A stretch of DNA of 64,000 bases from Haloarcula argentinensis DSM 12282 (lineage in GTDB: Archaea > Halobacteriota > Halobacteria > Halobacteriales > Haloarculaceae). A program made the translations under genes and the position numbers. Numbering within the stretch: position 1 is the stretch's first letter; every line of letters begins with the position of its first letter. The notes below the pieces were generated by a model that did not search any database, was not told where the DNA came from, and saw only the letters and a list, made by a program, of their open reading frames with translations. This document shows positions 42,091 through 50,391 of this stretch, one piece after another. The DNA lies in the NCBI GenBank assembly GCA_000336895.1, contig AOLX01000023.1, positions 1 to 64,000 of the forward strand. The letters run 5' to 3'.

Positions 42091-42930
42091 TTATGTAGCA
42101 CATAACTGGCAGCGCAGGTAAAACCTCCTATCCGATCGTTCCGGAACGCTGACTGCCGTGTCCTCCGGGAAGTCGGGAGAAAACACGTCCTTGGAAACAC
42201 CGGTGTCGTACGTGACGTTCGCATACCTCGTCGTCACGACTGTGTGGTTCTCATCTGCCGTCCAGGCAGTCCGCTGCTTGGCCGGGAAAAACCGCTGTGT
42301 GTCGACCCAGACTGTTTGCTCGTATGCTTTCGTCTCGTTTCTCGGCGTCACATGGACGACGTACGCTTCGCGGCCGTCAACCGGTTCCGTGCCCCGGTAG
42401 CTGACGGTCATCCCCTCGGTAGGGTTGACCGGACGCCGCTCGCCTCGAGGGACAACGGGTAGTGGTTCAACTGACCGGGGAGCCGCTGTCGAGTCATCGA
42501 GTTTCGTGAAGAGGCGCTGTAACCGCTCACCTCTGCCGGACTCCGCCTCGGAGTGGGGGATTCGTGTTACACTTCCACGACTGTCGTTGTACAGCCACAG
42601 CACTGACCCGTCCGAGATCCGCACATCATTCGCCTGTGACGTACTGTTTATGAGTACGAGCCGTTTCTTCTGGGTCCCTGGTTGGAGCGTCACGTCGTAG
42701 GTTGTTCTGCTCGTAATTGTCCCGTTCTGTGAAATTATCGTCGTCTGGGTCGCGCTGACGCCGTCTATCGACTCGTAGCGTTGCTGTACGTCCCCGCCAA
42801 TCTGGGGCTGGTCGGCGGCGCTGTCACTCGCGAACACGAGCGACCATGTCGCAACGGCTAGCACACCAACGACGACCACTGTCGCAATGGTGGGGACCAA
42901 CCGTTCCGATGAGAGATATCGAGTGACCAT
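42091..42930 (-). CDS. LolA-like protein, truncated tandem copy
   Basis: A 279-residue paralogue of the protein at 40845-42029: the N-terminal helix and LolA-like domain align closely up to the VPE near residue 260, then the sequence changes to RSDRRFYLRCQLCAT. Those last codons come from a stretch nearly identical to the sequence just after the ABC permease stop (27 of 31 bases). The copy has therefore lost its C-terminal domain of about 115 residues by a recombination across the duplication. It may still fold as a LolA domain. Confidence 0.75.
   Translation of the reverse strand: MVTRYLSSERLVPTIATVVVVGVLAVATWSLVFASDSAADQPQIGGDVQQRYESIDGVSATQTTIISQNGTITSRTTYDVTLQPGTQKKRLVLINSTSQANDVRISDGSVLWLYNDSRGSVTRIPHSEAESGRGERLQRLFTKLDDSTAAPRSVEPLPVVPRGERRPVNPTEGMTVSYRGTEPVDGREAYVVHVTPRNETKAYEQTVWVDTQRFFPAKQRTAWTADENHTVVTTRYANVTYDTGVSKDVFSPDFPEDTAVSVPERSDRRFYLRCQLCAT
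42099..42129 (-). repeat. Duplication boundary repeat, copy 1
   Basis: This 31-base stretch matches 42996-43026 at 27 of 31 positions. It lies inside the last codons of the truncated LolA-like gene and marks the left edge of a duplicated unit of about 897 bases. Confidence 0.75.
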
Positions 42931-42995
42931 GTGTTAGGTGCAGGCCAAGGGACCCTCCGACGCTGTGGCACAGCCCGAGTGAGAGTGTTACCTAT

Positions 42996-43026
42996 CACAT
43001 AACCGGCATCTCAAGTAAAACCTCCT
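42996..43026 (-). repeat. Duplication boundary repeat, copy 2
   Basis: Matches 42099-42129 at 27 of 31 positions and lies about 12 bases after the stop of the ABC permease gene. This is presumably the original junction between the permease gene and its downstream LolA-like gene. Confidence 0.75.
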
Positions 43027-43037
43027 GTCTACCGCCG

Positions 43038-43883
43038 TCAGTAGTCGCCGAGTACGCCGAGTCGTCTGGCCCGCCGAGTCGTGTACTGAAACACGACGTA
43101 CCCCAGCAGTACGTAGCCGGCTGGGACACCGACGAGGAGCCCCAAGTCGACGGCGGAGAACTGCCAGAGCCGGGTCCCGTCGACCATCGCCCGCTGGAGA
43201 AGCGCGCTTCCGTGGGCCAGTGGCAGGACCCGCGTCCAGCCGAGTTCGAACACGGGCGCGGAGATGAGGACGATGAACCCGAACTGGAGCAGATTGAGCC
43301 AGTTCCCGATGCGCTTGTACAGCACCGCGACGCCGCCGGCAGCGAACCCAAGCCCCAGCACGGAAGCGATAGTCAGGGACGCGACGACGACGACAGTAAG
43401 GACGTTCAACTGGAGCGTCGTGCCGGTAATCGCAAGCATCACTGCCAACACCACTGTCGAGGTGATGAACGTCCGGACGACTTTTGCGACGCCCTTGCAG
43501 AACGCGACCGGCGCGAAGCCGAAGGGCGTCATGACGTGCCGTTCGAGCGTTCCCCACTGTGCCTCGCTCCCGATATCGTTCGAGATTGACTGGTACGCGC
43601 CGACGGACAGCGACCACAAGAAGTAGCCGACGATGATACCCTCGATAGAGTCCGTTATCGCCTGTCCGGCAAGCATCCGACCGCCGTAGAACAGCAGGCC
43701 GAAGAAGAACACCGAGATGACGATGCCGCCGACGGCGTTGGCCGGATAGCGGACGAAGATGAGGTACTCGCGGTACAGCACCGCTCGCGCGAGGTCGAGA
43801 TAGCCTGCCTGCATGGCGGCACTGACAGTCTGGGCATCCGCACTGTCACTGTCGTCCGCGTGCGTATCAGCGCTCGCAGTCAT
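43038..43883 (-). CDS. ABC-2 type permease
   Basis: A 281-residue membrane protein with six helices and the ABC2 pattern (QWGTLERHVMTPFG, a region typical of drug/polysaccharide exporters). The first 30 residues are acidic and cytoplasmic. Its gene follows the ATPase gene by 19 bases and is followed by the two LolA-like genes. Exporter; substrate unknown, perhaps a lipid or lipid-linked molecule considering the LolA-like neighbours. Confidence 0.87.
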   Translation of the reverse strand: MTASADTHADDSDSADAQTVSAAMQAGYLDLARAVLYREYLIFVRYPANAVGGIVISVFFFGLLFYGGRMLAGQAITDSIEGIIVGYFLWSLSVGAYQSISNDIGSEAQWGTLERHVMTPFGFAPVAFCKGVAKVVRTFITSTVVLAVMLAITGTTLQLNVLTVVVVASLTIASVLGLGFAAGGVAVLYKRIGNWLNLLQFGFIVLISAPVFELGWTRVLPLAHGSALLQRAMVDGTRLWQFSAVDLGLLVGVPAGYVLLGYVVFQYTTRRARRLGVLGDY

Positions 43884-43902
43884 CTGCCTGATTCTGCCCC
43901 CA

Positions 43903-44919
43903 TCATCGTTCCTGTCCCGTAATTTCGACGAACACGTCCTCCAGATCCGGTTCGACCGTCCCGACGCCAGTAAGCGTCACGCCGTGGTCCCGGCACAGGG
44001 CCAGCAGGCGATAGAACCCGTCGCTGTCGGTCGCTACCTCGACGCGCCGACCTCGCTCGACGGTCGTCACGTCGGCCACCTCGAAGCGCTCTCGGATCGT
44101 CGCGAGCAGGTCGTCGGTGATGTCTGGGCTGGTGACGGCGAACGTGTTCGCGGTGAACTGGTCGAGTACGGCCGCCACGCTGTCGTCTGCGATGATCTCT
44201 CCGTTGTTCATGATGATGACCCGATCGCAGACGTCCTCGATGACGTCCATGTCGTGGCTGCTGACGACGGCCGTGAGGTCGCGCTCGTCGACGATGCGGC
44301 GCAGTTCCCGCCGCAGCGTCAGCGAGCTTTCCACGTCCAGTCCCAGCGTCGGTTCGTCGAGAAACACCAGATCGGACTCGCTGGCCAGCACACTCGCCAG
44401 CGACACCTTCTGTTTCATCCCACGGGAGAGGTCCCGGACCGCCTCGTCGGTCTTCTCAAGGAGATCGAGTTTCGCCAGCAGGCGCTCGTGTCGGTCGGCG
44501 ACGGCATCCGGCTTGACACCCTTGATGGTCGAGAAATAGCGCAGGTTCTCCCTGACAGTCAGCCGCCAGTAGTCGTTTCGAGCCCCTTCGAGCATCCCGT
44601 CGACGTGACGGTAGGCCGCTCGCGGGTGCTCGCTCATGTCGATACCCTGTATCCGAACACGCCCGGAATCAGGCAACACCAGCCCGAGAATTGATTTTAT
44701 TGTCGTCGTCTTGCCCGCGCCGTTGGGTCCCAGCAGGCCGACGACCGTGCCCTGCTCGATACGAAACGACACGTCGTTGACGGCCGTCACCGCGTCCGCA
44801 CCGCTGCCGAACTGCTTCGACAGCCCCTCGACGGCGAGTGCGGGCGTTGCTCCGTCCCTCGGCGCAGCCGACTGCTTGGTGGTCCGCGAGCCCTGCCGCG
44901 GAGGGCGCTGGGATGACAT
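43903..44919 (-). CDS. ABC transporter ATP-binding protein
   Basis: A 338-residue ATPase with Walker A GPNGAGKT (64-71), signature LSRGMKQK, Walker B LVFLDEPTLGLD and the switch His (SSHDMD). The C-terminal 80 residues (DDLLATIRERFEVADVTTVERG) form the extra domain of the DRA/NatA-type exporters. N-terminal 25 residues are polar and poorly conserved, so the start could be at 44919 or 44925. It opens an operon with the ABC-2 permease and the tandem LolA-like genes. Confidence 0.9.
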   Translation of the reverse strand: MSSQRPPRQGSRTTKQSAAPRDGATPALAVEGLSKQFGSGADAVTAVNDVSFRIEQGTVVGLLGPNGAGKTTTIKSILGLVLPDSGRVRIQGIDMSEHPRAAYRHVDGMLEGARNDYWRLTVRENLRYFSTIKGVKPDAVADRHERLLAKLDLLEKTDEAVRDLSRGMKQKVSLASVLASESDLVFLDEPTLGLDVESSLTLRRELRRIVDERDLTAVVSSHDMDVIEDVCDRVIIMNNGEIIADDSVAAVLDQFTANTFAVTSPDITDDLLATIRERFEVADVTTVERGRRVEVATDSDGFYRLLALCRDHGVTLTGVGTVEPDLEDVFVEITGQER

Positions 44920-44925
44920 TACCAT

Positions 44926-45564
44926 CACTGAGGGCTTCAGAACCAAAAGGCCAGCCACGCCCCGCGGTGGTCTGCTGGTGTTACTGGCCTATACCCCTGT
45001 TTCTCGTGTCTTCTCAGGTGGCGTTGTTTATCAACTAGGATTACAGTACAGTGGCAGACACGCCATCACAGTTCGATATCGAGCCAGTGAGTATTCAAAG
45101 GTGTATCGAGTGGGCCTGCCAGCCGACACCCAGCAGAGGTTCAGTATCTCCAAAGAGTTCGCGTACAGTGCTGAGGCCATGGAGACGGCGAGAGTCACTA
45201 CAAGAGTTGGTCCCCGACTGGTCGCGATGAGCCGCTCCTTGTCTGAGTTGGGGCCCAGTCGGATCAAGCGGAGCGGTTACGATATCTCGACTCCCGAGCA
45301 GATTAGTTACTGCAAATGATACGTTGACGGATACATATATCATAGAATCATCCGGTGAGTGTCATACAGTTCCACAAACGCCGGGAATCCGCTTACAGAT
45401 GTCCACTCAGTCATCCGCTCTGGCGAGGTCAAACGCGGCACCCCAGCCCGGTACGATTTCGGGGTGACCTCACGCGTCGGATGTGGCGGTTCTTTCCACT
45501 CGATTCAGCTTTTTGATTAATTATCTGGGTGAGAGGAATACCGTGTCAAGGTATTGTCTGTGGA
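44926..45564. other. Gene-poor 640-base interval
   Basis: No open frame here looks coding by composition or pattern. The right half becomes AT-richer (ATACATATATCATAG near 45340). An interrupted inverted repeat is present: GAGGTC at 45425-45430 and, beyond, CACCCC paired with GGGGTGACCTC at 45461-45471. The stretch leads into the AT-richer transducer gene, so it is probably the edge of acquired DNA. I see nothing that identifies its origin. Confidence 0.5.
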
Positions 45565-47982
45565 TTAGGGGGAATCTGTATTACTGAACCTCTGTTCACC
45601 CATCTCTCCGGTGGTAACTTCTTCGGAGGTAGTGAATTCTTCGACGAGCGAACGCAGGTCACTGGCTTGTTGAGAGAGCCCCTGAATATTATTGGTTACC
45701 TCGGTGACTGACGCCGCTTGCTCTTCGGCAGAGGCCGCAGCGTTTTCTGACTCCGCAGTCGTCTCCTCGCTTATCGAACCAACCTCTTCAACCATTGCGA
45801 CGACTTCCTCGCTTGAGGTGGCCTGTTCAGCTGTCACATCGCTAATGGATTGTACACCATCATTTGCGGATTCGACTTGTCTGGCAATATCGGCCAGCGA
45901 ATCAGTCGCTTCTTCAACTGTTGTGTGTCCATCTTCAATCTGAGTCCCAATTTCCTGCATATCGGTAACAGTCTTGTCAGTAACTGATTGCACGTCGGCG
46001 ATGATTGAGCTGATATCGTCTGTCGCCTCCTGAGTTTCTTCTGCGAGTTGCTTGACTTCATTAGCGACGACGGCGAATCCTTCTCCGTCAGTTTCGTCAT
46101 TACCGCCACCAGCACGGGCCGCCTCTATATTCGCGTTGAGTGCAAGCATGTTGGTCTGCTCGGCGATATCGTCGATAAATGTCACAACCTCGTTGATTCG
46201 ATCTACCTCTTCAGCAAGTTCTTCTACCTGCTCTATCGTTGCCGCTGTCTGTTGCTCAATATTTGCCATCTGTTCCGACGCCTTTTCACCGCTTTCTCGA
46301 CCAGCCACAGCCGTTTCAGCCGCTTCTTCGGACTGCATTGCAACCTCATCCGCCGAGGAAGAGATTTCTTCAATGGTCGCCGACATATCTGTCATCTCAT
46401 CTGTAACTTGCAGGATATTCTCGTTTTGATTTTCTGCTCCAGTCGCAATCTCTTGGACAGCTTCGCTTACCTGCTCACTCGCCGCCTTGATTTCAGCGGC
46501 GCTTGCAGAGATCTCTTCTGTAGAGCCATCGACGTTGTTGGCAAATGACTCGATCTTGACGATTGTCCGTTCAAGCTCTGCAACCATATCGTTGAACGCC
46601 TCCGCAATATCACCCATCGCGTCGGTGTCCGTGTCTTCGTCAAGTCGTTGTGTCAGGTCACCGTCAGCGGCTTGCCCCATCACTTCACCAAATTCTTCTG
46701 CACGGCGTTCAAGCGACGTTGCCAGATCCTCAGCTTCAGCTTGTGCCTGCTGAGCGTCCTCTCGTGCTTCGGTGATGTCCGAAATGAACCCTTCCAAGTC
46801 GGCTTGCATCCCGTCTAGGGATTCGCCGAGACGGCCTGGTACGTCTTCTTCTAGAACATCGGCGTCGAATCGTTGCTCTGAGAGCGCGTCAGCTTGGTCT
46901 GCGACCACTTCGAGATACGCCTTGATATCTCTGAATGCGGTTCGCACCTGTCCAACTTCATCAATACGACCTGCATCGGTCACTGGCTCATCTAAATTCC
47001 CTCTGGCAACAGCTGTTGCTTGGTCTGTAAGCTCTCGCATTGACTGGATAGGACCACGGTTCACTAACCAGCCCAAAAGAAGCAAGCCACCAATCGATAC
47101 TCCAACGAGTGCAACAACATTGGTCGTGACTTTCTGTTGGATTGCAAGCGCTGACGATTTGGGGACTCGCTTAACAGCAACCCAATCAGTCCCTCCGCCG
47201 ACAGGGGCAAACGCGACAAGCGAATCAGGAGTGATTACCGTTCCTTTACTTTGTTGGCCAATTGCAGACAGAATTTCTTCCGAACCCCGTGCACTGTACG
47301 GTGAAAGTAATGCCGACTCGTTCAGACCAAACACTACGTCGGTCGTCCCAGCAGCAACAACTACAGTTTCCGTGCCATTAATCGAGTTCCGAAACCGCTC
47401 AGCCCGTTCGCTTGTGTGCGTGACTAGCACCACCGCTCGGTCTGAATTCGGGACGGGAGAGATGAACGCTATAGCTGTTTTCCCGTCGTCATCTCTGTAT
47501 ACCCATGAGCGCGATACTTCATCTGCATTGTTGAACGACAAATCCTCATATGCAGTCTCCATTGGCCAGACGATGCTGGTTTCTTGTATGCCCGCTCCTT
47601 CAACTTCTGAGTCTGTGCTTGCAATAATCGTGCCACTTTCCCGCTCAATGTAGTGAAGTGCAGTGACATCCGCTGACAGGTCGGCCTCCCTATCAAGTAG
47701 CGTCTCCCGGGCACTGGTTTCGTTGCTGGCAAACCCACGGTGCTCAGATAGCGACCTCGTGTTCTGTTGTTGTGTAGTGAGCCACTGTTCTAAGCTATCT
47801 CCCTCCATTTCCGCGTTTGTTAGGAGGTTCTGTTGTTGCTGCTCTGTCACATCGTTAGAAACCTGTGCTTGTGTTATCCCTCCAATAGAACCAACGACTA
47901 TTAGAATGAGCAGTGCTGATAGCGCGAATTTTCTTGTATAGCTCTTACGTATTGCTTTAGGAAGGTGATTTTCAAGATTCAT
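45565..47982 (-). CDS. Methyl-accepting chemotaxis transducer
   Basis: An 805-residue haloarchaeal transducer. Order: TM1 (about residues 18-38), an extracellular dCache-like sensor (40-280), TM2 (about 287-308), HAMP (about 313-365), a second HAMP-like section and the methyl-accepting cytoplasmic coiled coil. The hairpin reads [20 protein letters not shown] followed by [15 protein letters not shown], the CheA/CheW-binding tip, with the usual small insertion of haloarchaea. Ligand unknown. Its base composition is clearly lower in GC than the neighbours and a transposase relic lies just upstream, so it may have been acquired. Confidence 0.93.
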   Translation of the reverse strand: MNLENHLPKAIRKSYTRKFALSALLILIVVGSIGGITQAQVSNDVTEQQQQNLLTNAEMEGDSLEQWLTTQQQNTRSLSEHRGFASNETSARETLLDREADLSADVTALHYIERESGTIIASTDSEVEGAGIQETSIVWPMETAYEDLSFNNADEVSRSWVYRDDDGKTAIAFISPVPNSDRAVVLVTHTSERAERFRNSINGTETVVVAAGTTDVVFGLNESALLSPYSARGSEEILSAIGQQSKGTVITPDSLVAFAPVGGGTDWVAVKRVPKSSALAIQQKVTTNVVALVGVSIGGLLLLGWLVNRGPIQSMRELTDQATAVARGNLDEPVTDAGRIDEVGQVRTAFRDIKAYLEVVADQADALSEQRFDADVLEEDVPGRLGESLDGMQADLEGFISDITEAREDAQQAQAEAEDLATSLERRAEEFGEVMGQAADGDLTQRLDEDTDTDAMGDIAEAFNDMVAELERTIVKIESFANNVDGSTEEISASAAEIKAASEQVSEAVQEIATGAENQNENILQVTDEMTDMSATIEEISSSADEVAMQSEEAAETAVAGRESGEKASEQMANIEQQTAATIEQVEELAEEVDRINEVVTFIDDIAEQTNMLALNANIEAARAGGGNDETDGEGFAVVANEVKQLAEETQEATDDISSIIADVQSVTDKTVTDMQEIGTQIEDGHTTVEEATDSLADIARQVESANDGVQSISDVTAEQATSSEEVVAMVEEVGSISEETTAESENAAASAEEQAASVTEVTNNIQGLSQQASDLRSLVEEFTTSEEVTTGEMGEQRFSNTDSP

Positions 47983-48376
47983 ACTTGGAGATGGGTTCTG
48001 TTTTCGCTTTTAGCACTCATGATAGATGGGTGTAGAGCAGGATTTCTAATGGTTAAAACTGCTGGCGAGATTATTTTTGTTGATACTCATGAAGGACATA
48101 AGAGCAGATGATGTATTAGCAAGGGCAGAATTCACTATCTAAGGCGGTACCGAGGTAATATCCGCAGACAATATAAGGAAATCATAGCGTAGTCGATGAA
48201 CTTGCGGACCCGGACGGTTGCGGCGGGTTCGCCTGCATCGTCGCCAATTCTCTTAGCGAGTCAGACCAACTGTTCTGTGACGTGGGAATAGGGTTTGCAC
48301 AATCACTGCACTCTCGTTTCAAATCCTTTGATTTCATGAATCGAACCATCGACGTCACCTGATTGCCTGTGTGCAA
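47983..48376. other. AT-rich intergenic region with transposase relic
   Basis: This 394-base interval upstream of the transducer gene is AT-rich. It contains the transducer's promoter region, the transposase relic and, at its right end, a hairpin next to the histidine-kinase stop. No intact gene is present. Confidence 0.6.
48139..48330 (-). pseudogene. Decayed IS5-type transposase N-terminal fragment
   Basis: Read on the minus strand, this stretch gives EQLV, stop, LAKRIGDDAGEPAATVRV and KFIDYAMISLYCLRI, which resembles the N-terminal part of a haloarchaeal IS5-family transposase (typically ...VVxLAxxxxxxxxEPAA...FADYAIVSLHCLRIYL). Two in-frame stops and a frame change after LYCLRI make it non-functional. 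No intact terminal repeats are visible. The family name is from memory of such sequences. Confidence 0.55.
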
Positions 48377-48381
48377 TCAGG
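48358..48381 (-). terminator. Hairpin at the end of the histidine-kinase gene
   Basis: CCTGATTGC and GCAATCAGG are perfect nine-base arms with a six-base loop. On the minus strand the hairpin overlaps the TGA stop of the kinase gene, so it lies at the 3' end of that transcript. No long T-run follows; it may stabilise the mRNA end rather than terminate. Confidence 0.45.
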
Positions 48382-50317
48382 CAGGTTCGAGACCCGTCAC
48401 CTCGAACCGCGCGCCGCCGGCCTCGCTCTCGGTGGCCGTGATCGTCCACCCGTGCACCTCGGCGAGGCGCTGAACGATTTTGAGTCCGAACCCCGTCCCG
48501 TTCTCGCCGGTCGAGTACCCCTCTTCGAACACCTGCTCGCGGTCGTCCTCCGGGATGCCCGGCCCGTCGTCGGCGACATAGAAACCGTGTCGGTCCGCGT
48601 CCTCAACGATCCCGACTCGCACAGTTATGCTCTCTCCGTCGTGTTCCGCGGTGTGGCCGGACGGTGTCTGAGCGTCCGCGGACCCGTGTTCCACACTGTT
48701 GCGAACAAGGTTCGATAACAGCCGACGGAGTTTCGCCGTGTCTGCCCGAATCTGGCGGTCGTCCTCGACGACAAGCGTCGCCCGTGGTCCCTCGACGGTC
48801 TGCCAGCAGTCCTCGACGATGTCTGCGAGCGTGACGGATTCGATGTCGGTCGCCGTTTCGCCGGCGCGTGCGAAGGTCAAGAGGTCGTCTATCAGCGCTC
48901 GCATTCGCTCGTGGGCGCGCGACACTTTGTCGAGTGCGTCGCTGTCACATTCTGTTCTGGCCAGTTCCAGGTTCCCCTCCGCGACCGCCAGCGGGTTCCG
49001 GAGGTCGTGGCTGACGATGCTTGTAAACTCATCGAGGCGCTCGTTCTTTCGCTCCAGTTGCCGTTCGTACGCCCTGCGCTGGGAGATGTCCCGGCCGATA
49101 CCCACTGTCCCGGCTGTCGTTCCGTCAGCGTCGGTCAGCCGGGTTCCGGCAAACTCGTACGGGACCCGTTCCCCATCGGCGGTCAGAATCTCTGCTTCGA
49201 CAGTTACCCGGCCGCTAGTTTGCGTCTCAGCTATCGCTGCACCGATTGTTTCGTGCTCGTCACCCGGGAAGAACTCGGAGACGGACATCTCGTCGATCTC
49301 TTCGTCGCTGTATCCCGTGACTTCGGGGATGCGCTCGTTCCACCGCCGAAGGCTACCGTCCGTGTCGATGACGTAGAACAGGTCGTCAAGCGTATCGAGC
49401 GCCTGATCGATGAACTCGCGTTCCTCGCGGAGCTGGCGGTCACGGTCGAGGCGGTTAAGGGCCGCTGTCGCGTGGACCGAGAGCGTCCGCGCGAGTGTGA
49501 CGTCCGTGTCATCGAACGCACCCGTCTCGCACGATCCGATGAGGAGGACACCGTGGTCCCCGAGCGGGAGGATGATCTCGCTGCGGATATCTGTCTCCGG
49601 ATTGTACCGGCCCGGGATCGACGTGATATCGTCGTGGACCCGCGCTTCGCCGGTCTCGAAAGCCTGCCACGCGAGCGATTCCCCGGCCTCGAACGCCGGT
49701 GGCGTGCCGAGGAGTTCCTCGACTCGTGCGGTCCAGGCGACCGGATACAGGCTGTCGCCGTCGGCGAAGTGGACGCCGTTAGCCGGCATATTGAGAATGG
49801 CTCTGGCGGTGTCCACTGTGATCTGCGCAACCGCATCCTCAGTCGTGGCCCGCATGAACGCCCTGGCGGTGGAGTGTAGCTCCTCGATAGCACGTTCGCG
49901 CCGCGTGTTCTGTACGTGTTTGATGTCATCGACTGTCCGCTCGACGGCGTCGACGACGGTGTGTGCGAGTCGTGCGTACGGCTCGGCACCGCCGTCGACC
50001 CGGAGATAATCGGTGACACCGGCGGAAATCGCGTCGCTGGCGGCTGCTTCGTTCCCCTCGCTGGTGAACAGGATGAACGGAAGGTCCGGCGATCGCTTGC
50101 GGACCGCGTCGAGGAACTCGACGCCGGTCTGTTCCGGCAGGTCGTAGCCGGCGACGACACAGTCGAACGCTTCACTGTCGAGCCGTTCGATGCCGTCGGC
50201 AACGTTTGTCGCTGTCTCGACCGTGATGCCACAGTGCTCCTGTTCCAGAGCACTCGTGGCTGCTTCGACGACAGCCGGGTCGTCGTCGACGTGGAGAACG
50301 CGGATCCGGTCGGGCAT
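48377..50317 (-). CDS. Histidine kinase with degenerate receiver, GAF and PAS domains
   Basis: A 646-residue cytoplasmic sensor. Order: a response-regulator receiver fold (1-125), a GAF domain (about 150-290), a PAS domain (about 300-415), then HisKA with FTSIVSHDLRNPL (phosphorylated His437) and a GHKL ATPase with N-box NLVRNSVEH and G-box DDGPGIPEDD. In the receiver the acidic pair DDD near the start is kept, but the phospho-acceptor Asp is Gly57 (CVVAGYDLP) and the conserved Lys is Glu87 (FTSEG). The receiver can therefore not be phosphorylated in the usual way. No partner regulator is adjacent. Confidence 0.88.
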   Translation of the reverse strand: MPDRIRVLHVDDDPAVVEAATSALEQEHCGITVETATNVADGIERLDSEAFDCVVAGYDLPEQTGVEFLDAVRKRSPDLPFILFTSEGNEAAASDAISAGVTDYLRVDGGAEPYARLAHTVVDAVERTVDDIKHVQNTRRERAIEELHSTARAFMRATTEDAVAQITVDTARAILNMPANGVHFADGDSLYPVAWTARVEELLGTPPAFEAGESLAWQAFETGEARVHDDITSIPGRYNPETDIRSEIILPLGDHGVLLIGSCETGAFDDTDVTLARTLSVHATAALNRLDRDRQLREEREFIDQALDTLDDLFYVIDTDGSLRRWNERIPEVTGYSDEEIDEMSVSEFFPGDEHETIGAAIAETQTSGRVTVEAEILTADGERVPYEFAGTRLTDADGTTAGTVGIGRDISQRRAYERQLERKNERLDEFTSIVSHDLRNPLAVAEGNLELARTECDSDALDKVSRAHERMRALIDDLLTFARAGETATDIESVTLADIVEDCWQTVEGPRATLVVEDDRQIRADTAKLRRLLSNLVRNSVEHGSADAQTPSGHTAEHDGESITVRVGIVEDADRHGFYVADDGPGIPEDDREQVFEEGYSTGENGTGFGLKIVQRLAEVHGWTITATESEAGGARFEVTGLEPA

Positions 50318-50391
50318 TGGCTGCTAGCAGTGACAACTCCCGTATACACCTTCCGCCGTGAGTATCTCCGTTGAAAATCGGGTCGCGTCCG

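Noticed and set aside
48182..48376. Small open frame with CxxC (64 codons, minus strand)
   Set aside because: The neighbouring frame carries clear transposase fragments, so this frame is by-product of the decayed element.
48911..49879. Open frame of 322 codons on the plus strand
   Set aside because: Antisense to the histidine kinase; composition of its product is not protein-like.
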